In this document: piece after piece, positions 16,615-24,316 of the stretch
Layout of the letters: the number at the start of each line of letters is the position of its first letter
Position numbering within the stretch: position 1 is the first letter of the stretch
NCBI GenBank assembly: GCA_002316275.1
Contig: DCDE01000024.1
Span: forward strand, 1 to 29,462
From: Caldifarciminota bacterium UBA1063
Lineage (GTDB): Bacteria > Hydrothermota > Hydrothermia > UBA1063
Reading direction: 5' to 3'
Length of the DNA stretch: 29,462 nt
The notes under the pieces: model-generated
Database searches by the model: none
What the model saw: only the letters and a program-made list of their open reading frames with translations
What the model was told of the DNA's origin: nothing
Position numbers and translations under genes: made by a program

Positions 16615-17688
16615 ATGAAGAAGGTTGATAGGCTTTATTTTTCAGAGTTAATAAGGCTTTTCATTATCTTTACTTTAGGTTCGGTGTTTATATTCATCTT
16701 TGTTAATTTTTTCGAACGTCTTGGTTTTTTTATCTCTAACGAGGCCAGGCCTATCGACATATTTCTTTTCTACTTTTATCAGATCCCATACCTTATAAAT
16801 CTCCTGGCCCCATTTGCTTTTTTGATATCGATCTTTTTCCTGTTCCAACAAAGCGTTTACAATCGGGAGGTTTTGGTTCTGAAAATCTCGGGATGTGACA
16901 TTAGAGGGACAATGGCAAAAATCCTTGCCTTTAGTTTAATACTTTCAGTTCTAATTTTTTTATGTGAAGAGTATCTTAGTTATCCTGGACTTCAGCGTTC
17001 AACTATGGTTAGAAAGGTAAATATTGAGAAAAATGAGTATTATTTCTACTATCCTTCCGTATCAGATTTTAGCTTTATGAATGGTGATACCTTGTTTTAC
17101 TTCTCCAGATTAAATGCAAGGGAGAGGCAGGGCAGGGGAGTCGTTATAATGGTATTTGATACTAATACCCCCCGTGTAAGAATCGATGCAGATTCCTGTC
17201 TAATTATTAATAACGATTTTGAGTTATTTGGTGTTATAGAAAGACATATAGGCCCCGAAAGGGACTCTATCGTATTTTTTGAAAGGAAGTTATTGCAAGG
17301 CATGGTTTCACCCTTTGAGGTGCTTAAAAGAAAGACAGAGATTGAACAAATGAGCAGTCGCCAACTGTATCAAGTTATAAGCTATAAGAGGAGGACAAAG
17401 CTTTTGTATAAGGAGGAACTTGTAGAGCTCTTATATCGTTTTTCTTTTCCTCTTACAATCTTTGTCTTTACTTTTTTTTCACTGCCGATGGCACTCTCCA
17501 TAAAGGCTAGAGGAAAAGCTTTTGCCTTTGGAACAGCGCTGGTCCTTTCTTTTCTTTTGTGGGCTCTTATTCAATTTTTTAAAGTCTCGGGTCAAGCAGG
17601 TAAGCTATCAGCACCATTTGCAGCCTTTATGCCACTTTTCATTTCTTTATTGGTTGGGGTTTTCCCTTGGATGAAGCTTAGACTATAA
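16615..17688 (+). CDS. LptF/LptG-family LPS transport permease
   Basis: A 357-residue inner-membrane protein of the YjgP/YjgQ family. It has three membrane segments near the N terminus (about 10-35, 52-78, 98-120), a periplasmic beta-jellyroll domain (about 125-260) and three more segments at the C terminus (about 268-290, 297-320, 330-352). LptF and LptG form the channel that, with the LptB ATPase, extracts lipopolysaccharide from the inner membrane and feeds the periplasmic bridge. Only one of the two permeases is here, so F and G cannot be told apart. It starts seven bases after the barrel gene and meets lpxK, also for lipopolysaccharide, tail to tail with a 6-base overlap. Confidence 0.9.
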   Translation: MKKVDRLYFSELIRLFIIFTLGSVFIFIFVNFFERLGFFISNEARPIDIFLFYFYQIPYLINLLAPFAFLISIFFLFQQSVYNREVLVLKISGCDIRGTMAKILAFSLILSVLIFLCEEYLSYPGLQRSTMVRKVNIEKNEYYFYYPSVSDFSFMNGDTLFYFSRLNARERQGRGVVIMVFDTNTPRVRIDADSCLIINNDFELFGVIERHIGPERDSIVFFERKLLQGMVSPFEVLKRKTEIEQMSSRQLYQVISYKRRTKLLYKEELVELLYRFSFPLTIFVFTFFSLPMALSIKARGKAFAFGTALVLSFLLWALIQFFKVSGQAGKLSAPFAAFMPLFISLLVGVFPWMKLRL

Positions 17689-18642
17689 TAGTTTAAGAAA
17701 TTCTTCTTGTCTATCCATTTTCACTTCAATTTCGAGTGCCAAGAAATTTTTGAAAGAAGGATATTTTACCAGATCTTTTTCTGTCGTAACGACGAAGTCG
17801 AATTCCTTTAATAATTGCCTGAGCTTGGGTATGGGATAAGTTGCATGGTCCCGTATAATTACCTGTTTCTTCGGTTCGATACCGAGTTTTTGTAGTAATT
17901 TCAGAAAGCTTTCAGGGTCTGCTATACCTAAGAGAGCCGCTATGTCAAAGCCCCTGAGACTCGAAAGGGACATATTCTCACCCTCAAAATTGTAGAATAT
18001 AAGAGGTTCATACTTCATTACAAAGAATGGTTTTTCGTATGTTTGCATAAACTCGATGGCTCTGGCGTTCGGTGCATCACCTTTCACATTTAGGACGAGA
18101 ATTGTTGCGCGGTTTAACGAGGCGAAGCTTTCTCTTAAAGTGCCCCTCGGAACAAGATAGTCACCTCTTAAAATAGTATTCTGGTTAATGCAAATGATGT
18201 CTACGTCTCGCTTCAATGGAAGATATTGAAACCCGTCATCGAGTATCAAATAATGGGATTCAAACTGTTGTATAGCAATCTTCCCGGTTTCATAGCGGTT
18301 TTTGCCAACGATGACCGGTAAGGTTCCTTTAAGCTTTTTCCACATGAGGAAAGGTTCGTCTCCAACTTGTTCCCAATTAAATAGGTAGGAATCACCTTTA
18401 AGGACTAAGGTTCCCTTACTGTTCCTCCCATATCCTCTTGAAAGAATGGCTACGCTATCTCTCTTGGATAATTCCTCCGCAATGTATATCGTTAGAGGAG
18501 TTTTTCCCGACCCTCCGAGGGTGATATTTCCTACAGAGATTACCCTCGCCGGTAATACGTTTTTTGTGCGTAGGTTACTATCATAAAAGTACCAGATGTT
18601 CAGGCCTATCTTATAAAGTTCAGAAAGTAATACTTTAAACAT
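17683..18642 (-). CDS. lpxK: tetraacyldisaccharide 4'-kinase
   Basis: A 319-residue lipid A kinase that phosphorylates the 4' position of the tetraacyldisaccharide 1-phosphate at the inner membrane. The P-loop is in SVGNITLGGSGKTPLT (about 36-51), followed by AILSRGYGRNSKG, VGDEPFLMWKK, HYLILDDGFQY and DVDIICINQN, all LpxK hallmarks. Length is normal. The N terminus FKVLLSELYKIGLNIWYFYD fits the membrane-associated helix of the family. This gene indicates that the organism makes lipid A. ATG 18642 is preceded by a weak AAGAGA-like Shine-Dalgarno. Confidence 0.95.
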   Translation of the reverse strand: MFKVLLSELYKIGLNIWYFYDSNLRTKNVLPARVISVGNITLGGSGKTPLTIYIAEELSKRDSVAILSRGYGRNSKGTLVLKGDSYLFNWEQVGDEPFLMWKKLKGTLPVIVGKNRYETGKIAIQQFESHYLILDDGFQYLPLKRDVDIICINQNTILRGDYLVPRGTLRESFASLNRATILVLNVKGDAPNARAIEFMQTYEKPFFVMKYEPLIFYNFEGENMSLSSLRGFDIAALLGIADPESFLKLLQKLGIEPKKQVIIRDHATYPIPKLRQLLKEFDFVVTTEKDLVKYPSFKNFLALEIEVKMDRQEEFLKLL

Positions 18643-18741
18643 CTAATTTCTCTTGCCATATAATTTTCAACTGAAAAACTCTATTAAGCAAGCTTTGTAA
18701 CTCTTAGGCTTCTTATACCGTCTGTTCCATACTTCAAGACT

Positions 18742-18771
18742 TATAATTTTGAACTAACTATTTGAGGGAGG
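18742..18771 (+). promoter_or_regulatory. TATAAT -10 and ribosome-binding site before the sigma gene
   Basis: A perfect TATAAT at 18742-18747 has no recognisable -35 box 16-18 bases upstream, so an activator or another sigma factor may be needed. GGGAGG at 18766-18771 serves ATG 18786 at a rather long spacing of 14 bases. Confidence 0.4.
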
Positions 18772-18785
18772 CGTCTAAAATAAAT

Positions 18786-19292
18786 ATGGGCCCTAAGTTT
18801 GAAGAGGTTTATAATTCTACGCGAGATATGATTTTTAACTATGTTTTCTGGAAAGTGAATGACTACGATGATGCTATTGATTTAACACAGGAGATTTTTA
18901 TAAAAGTCTATAAAAATTTGGGCAAGTTTAGGGGACAGAGTTCGGTCAAAACATGGATTATGAGTATTGCAATTAATCATGTTAATGATTTTTTTAGAAA
19001 AAAAAGAAAGTTTGATCCAGTTTACTTTGATGACGGTGAAGACGCTGGAGATAATTCCCCTTCTTTTGATTCTACTATGGACCTTGACGATGAGGTTAGA
19101 GTGGAAAGAGCCATGGCAAAATTAAAAAACTGGGAAAGAGAAATTTTAACCCTCTACTATATGGAAGGTTTTCAATATGAGGAAATCGCAGAATTATTAA
19201 AAATACCTTTAGGGACAGTGAAATCAAGGCTTAGTGGTGCAAAAAAAAGTCTTAGAAAAATTATAATGGGGGGTGTGCTTGATGGGAAATGA
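18786..19292 (+). CDS. ECF RNA polymerase sigma factor
   Basis: A 168-residue group 4 sigma factor. Region 2 covers about residues 10-85 (DLTQEIFIKVYKNLGKF, then SVKTWIMSIAINHVNDFFRKKRK), an acidic linker follows (DDGEDAGDNSPSFDSTMDLDDE), and region 4 covers about 105-165 (NWEREILTLYYMEGFQYEEIAELL, IPLGTVKSRLSGAKKSL). It directs RNA polymerase to a stress or envelope regulon. The frame is open to TTG 18762, but GGGAGG at 18766-18771 lies inside that extension, so ATG 18786 is preferred. The next gene overlaps by 11 bases and encodes a membrane protein, as expected for a sigma/anti-sigma pair. Confidence 0.93.
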   Translation: MGPKFEEVYNSTRDMIFNYVFWKVNDYDDAIDLTQEIFIKVYKNLGKFRGQSSVKTWIMSIAINHVNDFFRKKRKFDPVYFDDGEDAGDNSPSFDSTMDLDDEVRVERAMAKLKNWEREILTLYYMEGFQYEEIAELLKIPLGTVKSRLSGAKKSLRKIIMGGVLDGK

Positions 19293-19734
19293 TGTAGAAG
19301 TGTTTAGTAAATTGAGGAAAAAGGCTCCGCCTGAGCTTGATGTTAAGGTGAAGAGGGCAGTGAGAAGAGTAAAAATTAGAAGGTACGTGATAATTGGTTC
19401 TTCAGCTTTTGTCTTTGCCCTTTGTTTTGGAGCTCTCATCAACTTTCTGGTGCATACACCCGAGGGTGTGGGGATTATGGGCATTACAATGGCTGAAGAA
19501 CCGAACCACGAAATATATCCTGGAGTATTACCGATTAAAGCCCATATCGACCCACCAGGGATTTATTCTTACAAAGTTTATTTGAATGGGGACGTATATG
19601 TTGAAGGTTACACGGAGAATGAAATTGATGATTCCGTGTTACTTACGGATCCCATAAATAATATAGATTTTTATGTTGAGGATCTGATCGAAGGCTTTCA
19701 AGAGAACCTATCCTGGGTTGTCTACAACTTTTGA
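19282..19734 (+). CDS. membrane-anchored putative anti-sigma factor
   Basis: A 150-residue protein with a basic cytoplasmic N terminus (about 1-35), one membrane segment (about 36-57, VIIGSSAFVFALCFGALINFL) and an extracytoplasmic domain of about 90 residues rich in beta-strand patterns (PIKAHIDPPG, YSYKVYLNGDVYVEGY). Topology and overlap with the ECF sigma gene suggest an anti-sigma factor or sensor, but the zinc anti-sigma motif (H-x3-C-x2-C) is absent and the N terminus is short. ATG 19282 has a G-rich site (19267-19275) upstream; GTG 19273 is the alternative. The last 27 bases overlap the convergent tgt gene. Confidence 0.55.
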   Translation: MGNDVEVFSKLRKKAPPELDVKVKRAVRRVKIRRYVIIGSSAFVFALCFGALINFLVHTPEGVGIMGITMAEEPNHEIYPGVLPIKAHIDPPGIYSYKVYLNGDVYVEGYTENEIDDSVLLTDPINNIDFYVEDLIEGFQENLSWVVYNF

Positions 19735-20850
19735 AGATGAGTATTTCTTAAGGAAATCTTCTCGAAATTCTATCAAATAATCTCCTCTAATTGCATTGCG
19801 GATGCTCTCCATAAGGGTTATAAAAAAATGTAGCGAATGGAGTGTAGCTAGTCTTGGTCCGAGGATTTCACCTGCATTGAACAAGTGCCTCAGGTAAGAC
19901 CTCGAAAAATTTCTGCATGTATAACAAGTACATTCTGGGTCAAGAGGAGTAAAGTCTTCTTTATATGCAGCATTTCTTATTGTTAGTTCCCCTTGAGTTG
20001 TGAACACGGTTCCTGTGCGTGCGTTCCGTGTTGGTAGCACACAATCAAAGAGGTCTACTCCCATAATTACTGCCGATAGGATGTCATCAGGATATCCAAC
20101 TCCCATAAGATATCTTGTTTTCTCCTCTGGGAGAAAAGGAGTTACTTTTTCTAAAATATTATCCCTTTCGATCTTTGGTTCTCCTAAGGCTAACCCACCT
20201 ATCGCGTAGCCATCGAAATTCATCTCTACAAGCATTTTTGCATGTTCTATTCTCAGGTCTTCGTAGGTTCCGCCCTGTACAATTGCAAATAAGCTGACAT
20301 TATTTAGATAAGAATCTCTGAAGCTTTTTGCATAATTAGCCCATTGGGTAGTTAAGTCCATGTGAAATCGTGCATCTTTATAGGTAGAGGGGTAAGGAGT
20401 GGGCCAGTCAAGGATCATCGCAATGTCAGAACCTAACTTAGCCTGTATTTCAACAACTTTTTCTGGTGTAAAGGTAATAGGTGCTCCATCCACATGAGAC
20501 TTAAAAACTATTTTGTTTTCTGTAAGTGTTCTCAGGTCTGCAAGACTATAAATCTGATACCCACCTGAGTCGGTTAAAATAGCCCCTTTAAAACCCATAA
20601 ATCTATGAAGTCCACCGGCTTTTTCTATTAGATCCTCTCCAGGCCTTAGATGCAGGTGGTAAGTGTTAGAGACGATGATTTGAACCCCGATTTCTTCGAG
20701 GTCTTTAGGAGAAAGGGTTTTTACCGTTCCCTGGGTCGCGACGGGCATAAAGTTTGGCAATTCTACATCGCCATGAGGTGTATGTAGAATGCCGAGTCGG
20801 GCACCGGTATATTTTTCCCTCTTAATCAGCTCGTACGAGACTCTCTCCAA
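19708..20850 (-). CDS. tgt: tRNA-guanine transglycosylase
   Basis: A 380-residue Tgt, which exchanges guanine 34 for preQ1 (or queuine) in tRNAs with GUN anticodons. Key residues are visible: D94 and Y98 in TDSGGYQ, D148, GGLALGE (218-224), the nucleophile D269 in LFDCVLPTR, and the zinc site C307, C309, C312 and H338 with the usual 26-residue spacing. The pocket segment that reads D-E-C-T-P-Y-P in well-studied bacterial enzymes reads D148-W-P-T-P-Y-P here, so the residue equivalent to Zymomonas C158 is Pro150. No queuosine biosynthesis gene is nearby. The start is TTG 20850, inside the preceding gene (29-base overlap); the protein begins at the usual place. Confidence 0.95.
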   Translation of the reverse strand: MERVSYELIKREKYTGARLGILHTPHGDVELPNFMPVATQGTVKTLSPKDLEEIGVQIIVSNTYHLHLRPGEDLIEKAGGLHRFMGFKGAILTDSGGYQIYSLADLRTLTENKIVFKSHVDGAPITFTPEKVVEIQAKLGSDIAMILDWPTPYPSTYKDARFHMDLTTQWANYAKSFRDSYLNNVSLFAIVQGGTYEDLRIEHAKMLVEMNFDGYAIGGLALGEPKIERDNILEKVTPFLPEEKTRYLMGVGYPDDILSAVIMGVDLFDCVLPTRNARTGTVFTTQGELTIRNAAYKEDFTPLDPECTCYTCRNFSRSYLRHLFNAGEILGPRLATLHSLHFFITLMESIRNAIRGDYLIEFREDFLKKYSSSKVVDNPG

Positions 20851-21061
20851 TTTTGTTAACCTTGACTTTGTTGTTGGAGTATAGTACCTGGACTCTATCT
20901 CCAGGGAATAAAATTTTGAAACCTTCTATGCCATCATCGAGGCTCTTGTAGTTGAACTTGATTCTCTTACTTGAAGTGTCTAGCCTTATTATTCCGGTGC
21001 CCAGGTTCTCGTTGAAAAAAACTACCTTTCCATAAAGGAGGGTGTTATTCTTTAGGCTCAT
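20822..21061 (-). CDS. degenerate cold-shock-domain-like protein
   Basis: A 79-residue protein that reads like one OB-fold cold-shock domain: YGKVVFFNENLGTGIIR matches the GKVKWFN...KGFGFI region, and EGFKILFPGDRVQV matches the usual GFKTLKEGQKV strand. The two RNA-binding motifs are altered (LGTGII for RNP1, IKFNY for RNP2), so nucleic acid binding is uncertain. It overlaps the isomerase gene by 17 bases and tgt by 29, which implies translational coupling. It may be a small OB-fold partner of unknown role. No Shine-Dalgarno is clear at ATG 21061. Confidence 0.5.
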   Translation of the reverse strand: MSLKNNTLLYGKVVFFNENLGTGIIRLDTSSKRIKFNYKSLDDGIEGFKILFPGDRVQVLYSNNKVKVNKIGESLVRAD

Positions 21062-22250
21062 CGTACATGATTCTAACGTTGTATTTATTCCATAAGGTGT
21101 CGAGTAGACTGTTCCAAGCTTTATTCATTTTCTCGTTCTCGAGATTCCTCTTGATGCCATCCTTTACTTCGTCTAAAGTTCTATAACCTTCGGGTTTCTT
21201 CTCCACGAGTTGTATAACTGCGTACTTTCCTTCTTTTTCTATTTTTATAGGTTTACTGATCTCGCCTTCTTTCATGGAAAAAGCTACATTCACCACTTCT
21301 TCTGGCTTAGTTCCCTGCGTTATATTTTTCCTAATTCCAGAAGTGGTTTTAAGCTGTGCATCGATGTTGTACTCCGCAAAAACGGTGTCGAAGTCGACTC
21401 CTCTCTTAAGCAGAAGATATACTGAGTCTGCTTTAGCCTTATTTTCTACTATAACAGCTTTGTAAGTCACGGTTGCTGGGAGTTTGTACTTTTCCTTGTT
21501 CTTTTCATAATTATCTTTAATTTCTTTTTCATCTACAGAGATGTTCTGAGCGATTTCATTGTAAAGAGTTCTTATGAGGGCTTGCTCCCGAGCGCGTTGC
21601 ATTTCCTCGAGATATGAAGATTTTAAATATAGTTTTCTATTTTCAGCCTCTCTGACCAGCAGCTTTCTTTGTATTATGTTTTTTAGGAGTTTCTGCTTGC
21701 CTTCTTCCGTCTCATACTCAGCTTTTGCGAAGGGAGGTATATTTTCGAATTCTCTTTCTAATTCAAGCCTTGTAATGGGTTCTTCCCCAACGAATGCAAC
21801 ATAATCCTGGAAGTTCTTTCTGAATACCCGTTCAACGCCGTCAAGAACATCAGGTAGATACTTACTTTTCTGGAATTTTACTGCTACTGTTTGATAATGT
21901 TCCGCAGCCGCTTGATAATTCCCAAGTTTCTCGTTTACCACACCAAGTCTGTAAAATACCTCATCCATTCTTCTATATGCGTCACTGTACTCTTTTCTTG
22001 CAAGCTCGAGGTATTTAAGAGACGAATCAGGCCTTCCTAACTTATCCATTTCTAGATCTGCAATTTTAAGGTATATATCAAATTTGTTGTTCCTGTTAAT
22101 CTCCTTGGAGTTCAATATTCCTTTATACAGTGAAGTAGCTTCCTCGTATTGTTTTTTTTCCTCAAGAGTTGTTGCTTGAGCGAGGCGTTCTTTTAAGCTT
22201 TGAGCTCCGACCGTTGAAATTGAAAGTAATATTATCCACAGTTTCTTCAT
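21045..22250 (-). CDS. TPR plus parvulin-type peptidyl-prolyl isomerase, periplasmic
   Basis: A 401-residue exported protein. Residues 1-17 (MKKLWIILLSISTVGAQ) are a signal peptide. Residues about 20-150 hold TPR-like helices (YEEATSLYKGIL, LKYLELARKEY, LGNYQAAAEHYQTV). Residues 155-250 look like the SurA/PpiC N-terminal chaperone helices, and about 255-365 the parvulin domain (DFDTVFAEYN, AFSMKEGEISKPIK, GKYAVIQLVEKKP). It likely helps fold outer-membrane barrels; a barrel is encoded two genes upstream. The ATG at 22250 has AAGGAGGT just upstream, the strongest ribosome-binding site in this operon. TPR fused in front of a parvulin domain is less common than the SurA layout. Confidence 0.8.
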   Translation of the reverse strand: MKKLWIILLSISTVGAQSLKERLAQATTLEEKKQYEEATSLYKGILNSKEINRNNKFDIYLKIADLEMDKLGRPDSSLKYLELARKEYSDAYRRMDEVFYRLGVVNEKLGNYQAAAEHYQTVAVKFQKSKYLPDVLDGVERVFRKNFQDYVAFVGEEPITRLELEREFENIPPFAKAEYETEEGKQKLLKNIIQRKLLVREAENRKLYLKSSYLEEMQRAREQALIRTLYNEIAQNISVDEKEIKDNYEKNKEKYKLPATVTYKAVIVENKAKADSVYLLLKRGVDFDTVFAEYNIDAQLKTTSGIRKNITQGTKPEEVVNVAFSMKEGEISKPIKIEKEGKYAVIQLVEKKPEGYRTLDEVKDGIKRNLENEKMNKAWNSLLDTLWNKYNVRIMYDEPKE

Positions 22251-22264
22251 AGTTACCTCCTTCC

Positions 22265-22846
22265 TTAGTGGACAAAAATTTCTAACAGTGTAAATATTAT
22301 AAAGGCTCCAATCAATTCTGCGTAAATATTGTCGTCTGGTGGAGGATTGATATATTCGATGATTGAGATGATTATACTTGAAGCTAGCTTTATTTGCAAT
22401 GGGAGTCCCGAATTAATCACAAAGGCAACAATAACGGCTGAGATTATAAAGATTATGAGGTGAGAATGGTCTTTGGAGCTTTTCTTGAAAACGAGGGAAT
22501 TGATTACTGGGGTTATTCCGTCTACAAGTATTGCAATAATGCTTGCATAATAGAATATGTGAAAATCAAATAGGAGATAAGTGAGAGTCATTGAAAGTAT
22601 TAGAAATGAGGCTCCCGTGGGTTTGCCTCTTTTTTCGTCATCTTTAAGAAGTTTGTCTAGTTTCTTTGTAAAGAATTTTCCAAAGGCTGGATTTAAATTT
22701 CGTAAGATCTCGATTACAAACGCAAGAATTGTTAAAGATATGAGAACTATCATTCCTGGAGTTTTTGTGTGGTAGGTGCCTTCGATGTATTTTAGCCATA
22801 CGGGTATAATAATCGTGGATATATGAAGCAGTTTTCTCAGAAGCAC
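22265..22846 (-). CDS. polyprenol/diacylglycerol kinase-like membrane protein
   Basis: A 193-residue integral membrane protein of the SEC59/DGK1/VTE5 type (COG0170). The N-terminal RKLLHIS motif is characteristic, followed by several membrane segments and a basic loop KKLDKLLKDDEKRGKPTGASF. Family members phosphorylate polyprenol, phytol or diacylglycerol with CTP, or act as cytidylyltransferases; the lipid used here cannot be told. The start is GTG 22846, overlapping the PorV-like gene by 10 bases. It probably works in envelope lipid or carrier-lipid metabolism. Confidence 0.7.
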   Translation of the reverse strand: MLLRKLLHISTIIIPVWLKYIEGTYHTKTPGMIVLISLTILAFVIEILRNLNPAFGKFFTKKLDKLLKDDEKRGKPTGASFLILSMTLTYLLFDFHIFYYASIIAILVDGITPVINSLVFKKSSKDHSHLIIFIISAVIVAFVINSGLPLQIKLASSIIISIIEYINPPPDDNIYAELIGAFIIFTLLEIFVH

Positions 22847-23766
22847 AAGCCTGCACCTATTTTGTGGGTAGTATAGAGTTCGGGATTAGGAGAGATGGAG
22901 TAATCAATATTGAATCTCTTAATTTTCAAGCCTGCACCTGCGTTGAAATAGCCTCTGTAAAATCCTAATCGGAGCCCGAGACTCTCGGTCGGCCTATATT
23001 CAACACCCGCTTTTAAGTCGAAGCTAAAGTTACTGACGTTAAGCAGAGAGCCAGGATAATGACCATCGGTGAAAATGTCCGCTTCTACGTTCCATATTAG
23101 CTCTCGATTAATTTTCGTTATTCCAAAGTTGATAGAGGGTGAGGAAGTCTCAGAAGAGTTTCCCGTGAAGAATGAAAAGATTGCATCTCTCACGGTTACG
23201 CCCAGATTTAAATCTTTAAACGTTATGATATAACCGATATCAAGTCCCGCTCCATTTTCTTGGTAATTGGAAAAATTTTCTCTAAAGAGCTTTAGATTTA
23301 GTCCAAAATTGGAGAATTCATTGACTTCCCTTCCAAAGGCAAAGGTAAAGAGGTAGAATTTGTATGCATCTTTTCCTGTAACTTCAATATTGCCCTCAAC
23401 GATACCCAAGTTTGCGTCTCTAAGCTGGGTGATTTCTAACGGGTCAGAATGTAAGAAAGTCAAATAGAAACCACTAGTAACATCGGATCTCTCAGTATTA
23501 TACTTAAAGCACAGATTTTCGAGGGAAATGAAGCCCCCATATAATTCAAAATGGGAGAAATAAGCTCCATCTTGTGCAAAACTTAAGCTTGCAGGGTTCA
23601 TGATAGTTGAGGGCAAAGATACGGGATATGAAACCCCTGTGAATCCCATAGCCGTTGAAGCAGGATCATTTATGATTCTAAAGACTTCGCCGCGGTACTT
23701 TTCGGCTAAAACTAAATCAACATTGAATATTAACCAGACACTTAATGTAATTAAAAGCTTTTGCAA
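22837..23766 (-). CDS. PorV/UPF0164-type outer-membrane barrel
   Basis: A 309-residue exported barrel. Residues 1-22 (MQKLLITLSV...VLAE) are a signal peptide. The mature start has NDPASTAMGFTGVSYPVS and TIMNPASLSF, the hallmark pair of PorV/PorQ and UPF0164 proteins, then regular amphipathic strands to a C-terminal Phe. PorV is the outer-membrane shuttle of the type IX secretion system in Bacteroidetes; related barrels are widespread in the FCB group. The start is TTG 23766 with GAGG about ten bases upstream. It is first gene of a five-gene run ending in tgt. Confidence 0.75.
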   Translation of the reverse strand: MQKLLITLSVWLIFNVDLVLAEKYRGEVFRIINDPASTAMGFTGVSYPVSLPSTIMNPASLSFAQDGAYFSHFELYGGFISLENLCFKYNTERSDVTSGFYLTFLHSDPLEITQLRDANLGIVEGNIEVTGKDAYKFYLFTFAFGREVNEFSNFGLNLKLFRENFSNYQENGAGLDIGYIITFKDLNLGVTVRDAIFSFFTGNSSETSSPSINFGITKINRELIWNVEADIFTDGHYPGSLLNVSNFSFDLKAGVEYRPTESLGLRLGFYRGYFNAGAGLKIKRFNIDYSISPNPELYTTHKIGAGLCF

Positions 23767-23787
23767 TTCCAGAAGACCTCGTTAAAA

Positions 23788-23802
23788 TTATAAAACTATA
23801 AT
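23788..23802. promoter_or_regulatory. back-to-back TATAAT boxes between the PorV-like gene and tlpA
   Basis: TATAAT lies on the minus strand at 23793-23788 (towards the PorV-like gene) and on the plus strand at 23797-23802 (towards the TlpA-like gene), three bases apart. Neither has a good -35 box at 17 bases, so strength and reality are uncertain. Confidence 0.35.
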
Positions 23803-23824
23803 TGCGCAAATGAAAGGGGGTAAT

Positions 23825-24316
23825 ATGAGAGTTAATAAAATTTTTGCGGTTCTCTTTTTGGCTTTGTCTGTGCTCAATGCTGAGGAAAAGCTAAAGGCGC
23901 CTGATTTTACACTAAATACCATCGATGGGAAACAAGTGGTTCTCTCAAAGCTTAGGGGTAAAGTAGTCATAATAGACTTCTGGGCTACAACTTGTTCCCC
24001 ATGTAGGCAGGAAATACCAGGCTTTGTCAGTTTAAAGAAAAAATATAAGGGGAATATTGAAATAATTGGAATCTCTCTGGACAGAAAATCGGAGCAAGTT
24101 GTGGATTTTTGTACTAAATATAAGGTTAATTATCCTGTGGGAATGGCTTCGAGAGAGATTCTGGAAGAATACGGTTCAATTTCGAAGATCCAGTATATAC
24201 CGACAACTTTTATTGTGGATAGAGACGGATACATCTACGACGTGATAATAGGTTACAGAGCAGAGGCGGAGTTGGAAAAAATCGTAAGGTCTCTCATAAG
24301 CAATGAGAAAAGTTAA
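23825..24316 (+). CDS. TlpA-like thiol-disulfide protein
   Basis: A 163-residue thioredoxin-fold protein. Residues 1-19 (MRVNKIFAVLFLALSVLNA) are a signal peptide or anchor. The active site is C57-x-x-C60 in WATTCSPCRQE, with the cis-proline in YIPTTFIVD. TlpA/ResA-type proteins reduce disulfides outside the cytoplasm, for example in cytochrome c or cofactor assembly; the partner is unknown. ATG 23825 is chosen because AAAGGGGG precedes it; an in-frame ATG at 23810 would put that site inside the gene. dxr overlaps by 14 bases. Confidence 0.85.
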   Translation: MRVNKIFAVLFLALSVLNAEEKLKAPDFTLNTIDGKQVVLSKLRGKVVIIDFWATTCSPCRQEIPGFVSLKKKYKGNIEIIGISLDRKSEQVVDFCTKYKVNYPVGMASREILEEYGSISKIQYIPTTFIVDRDGYIYDVIIGYRAEAELEKIVRSLISNEKS

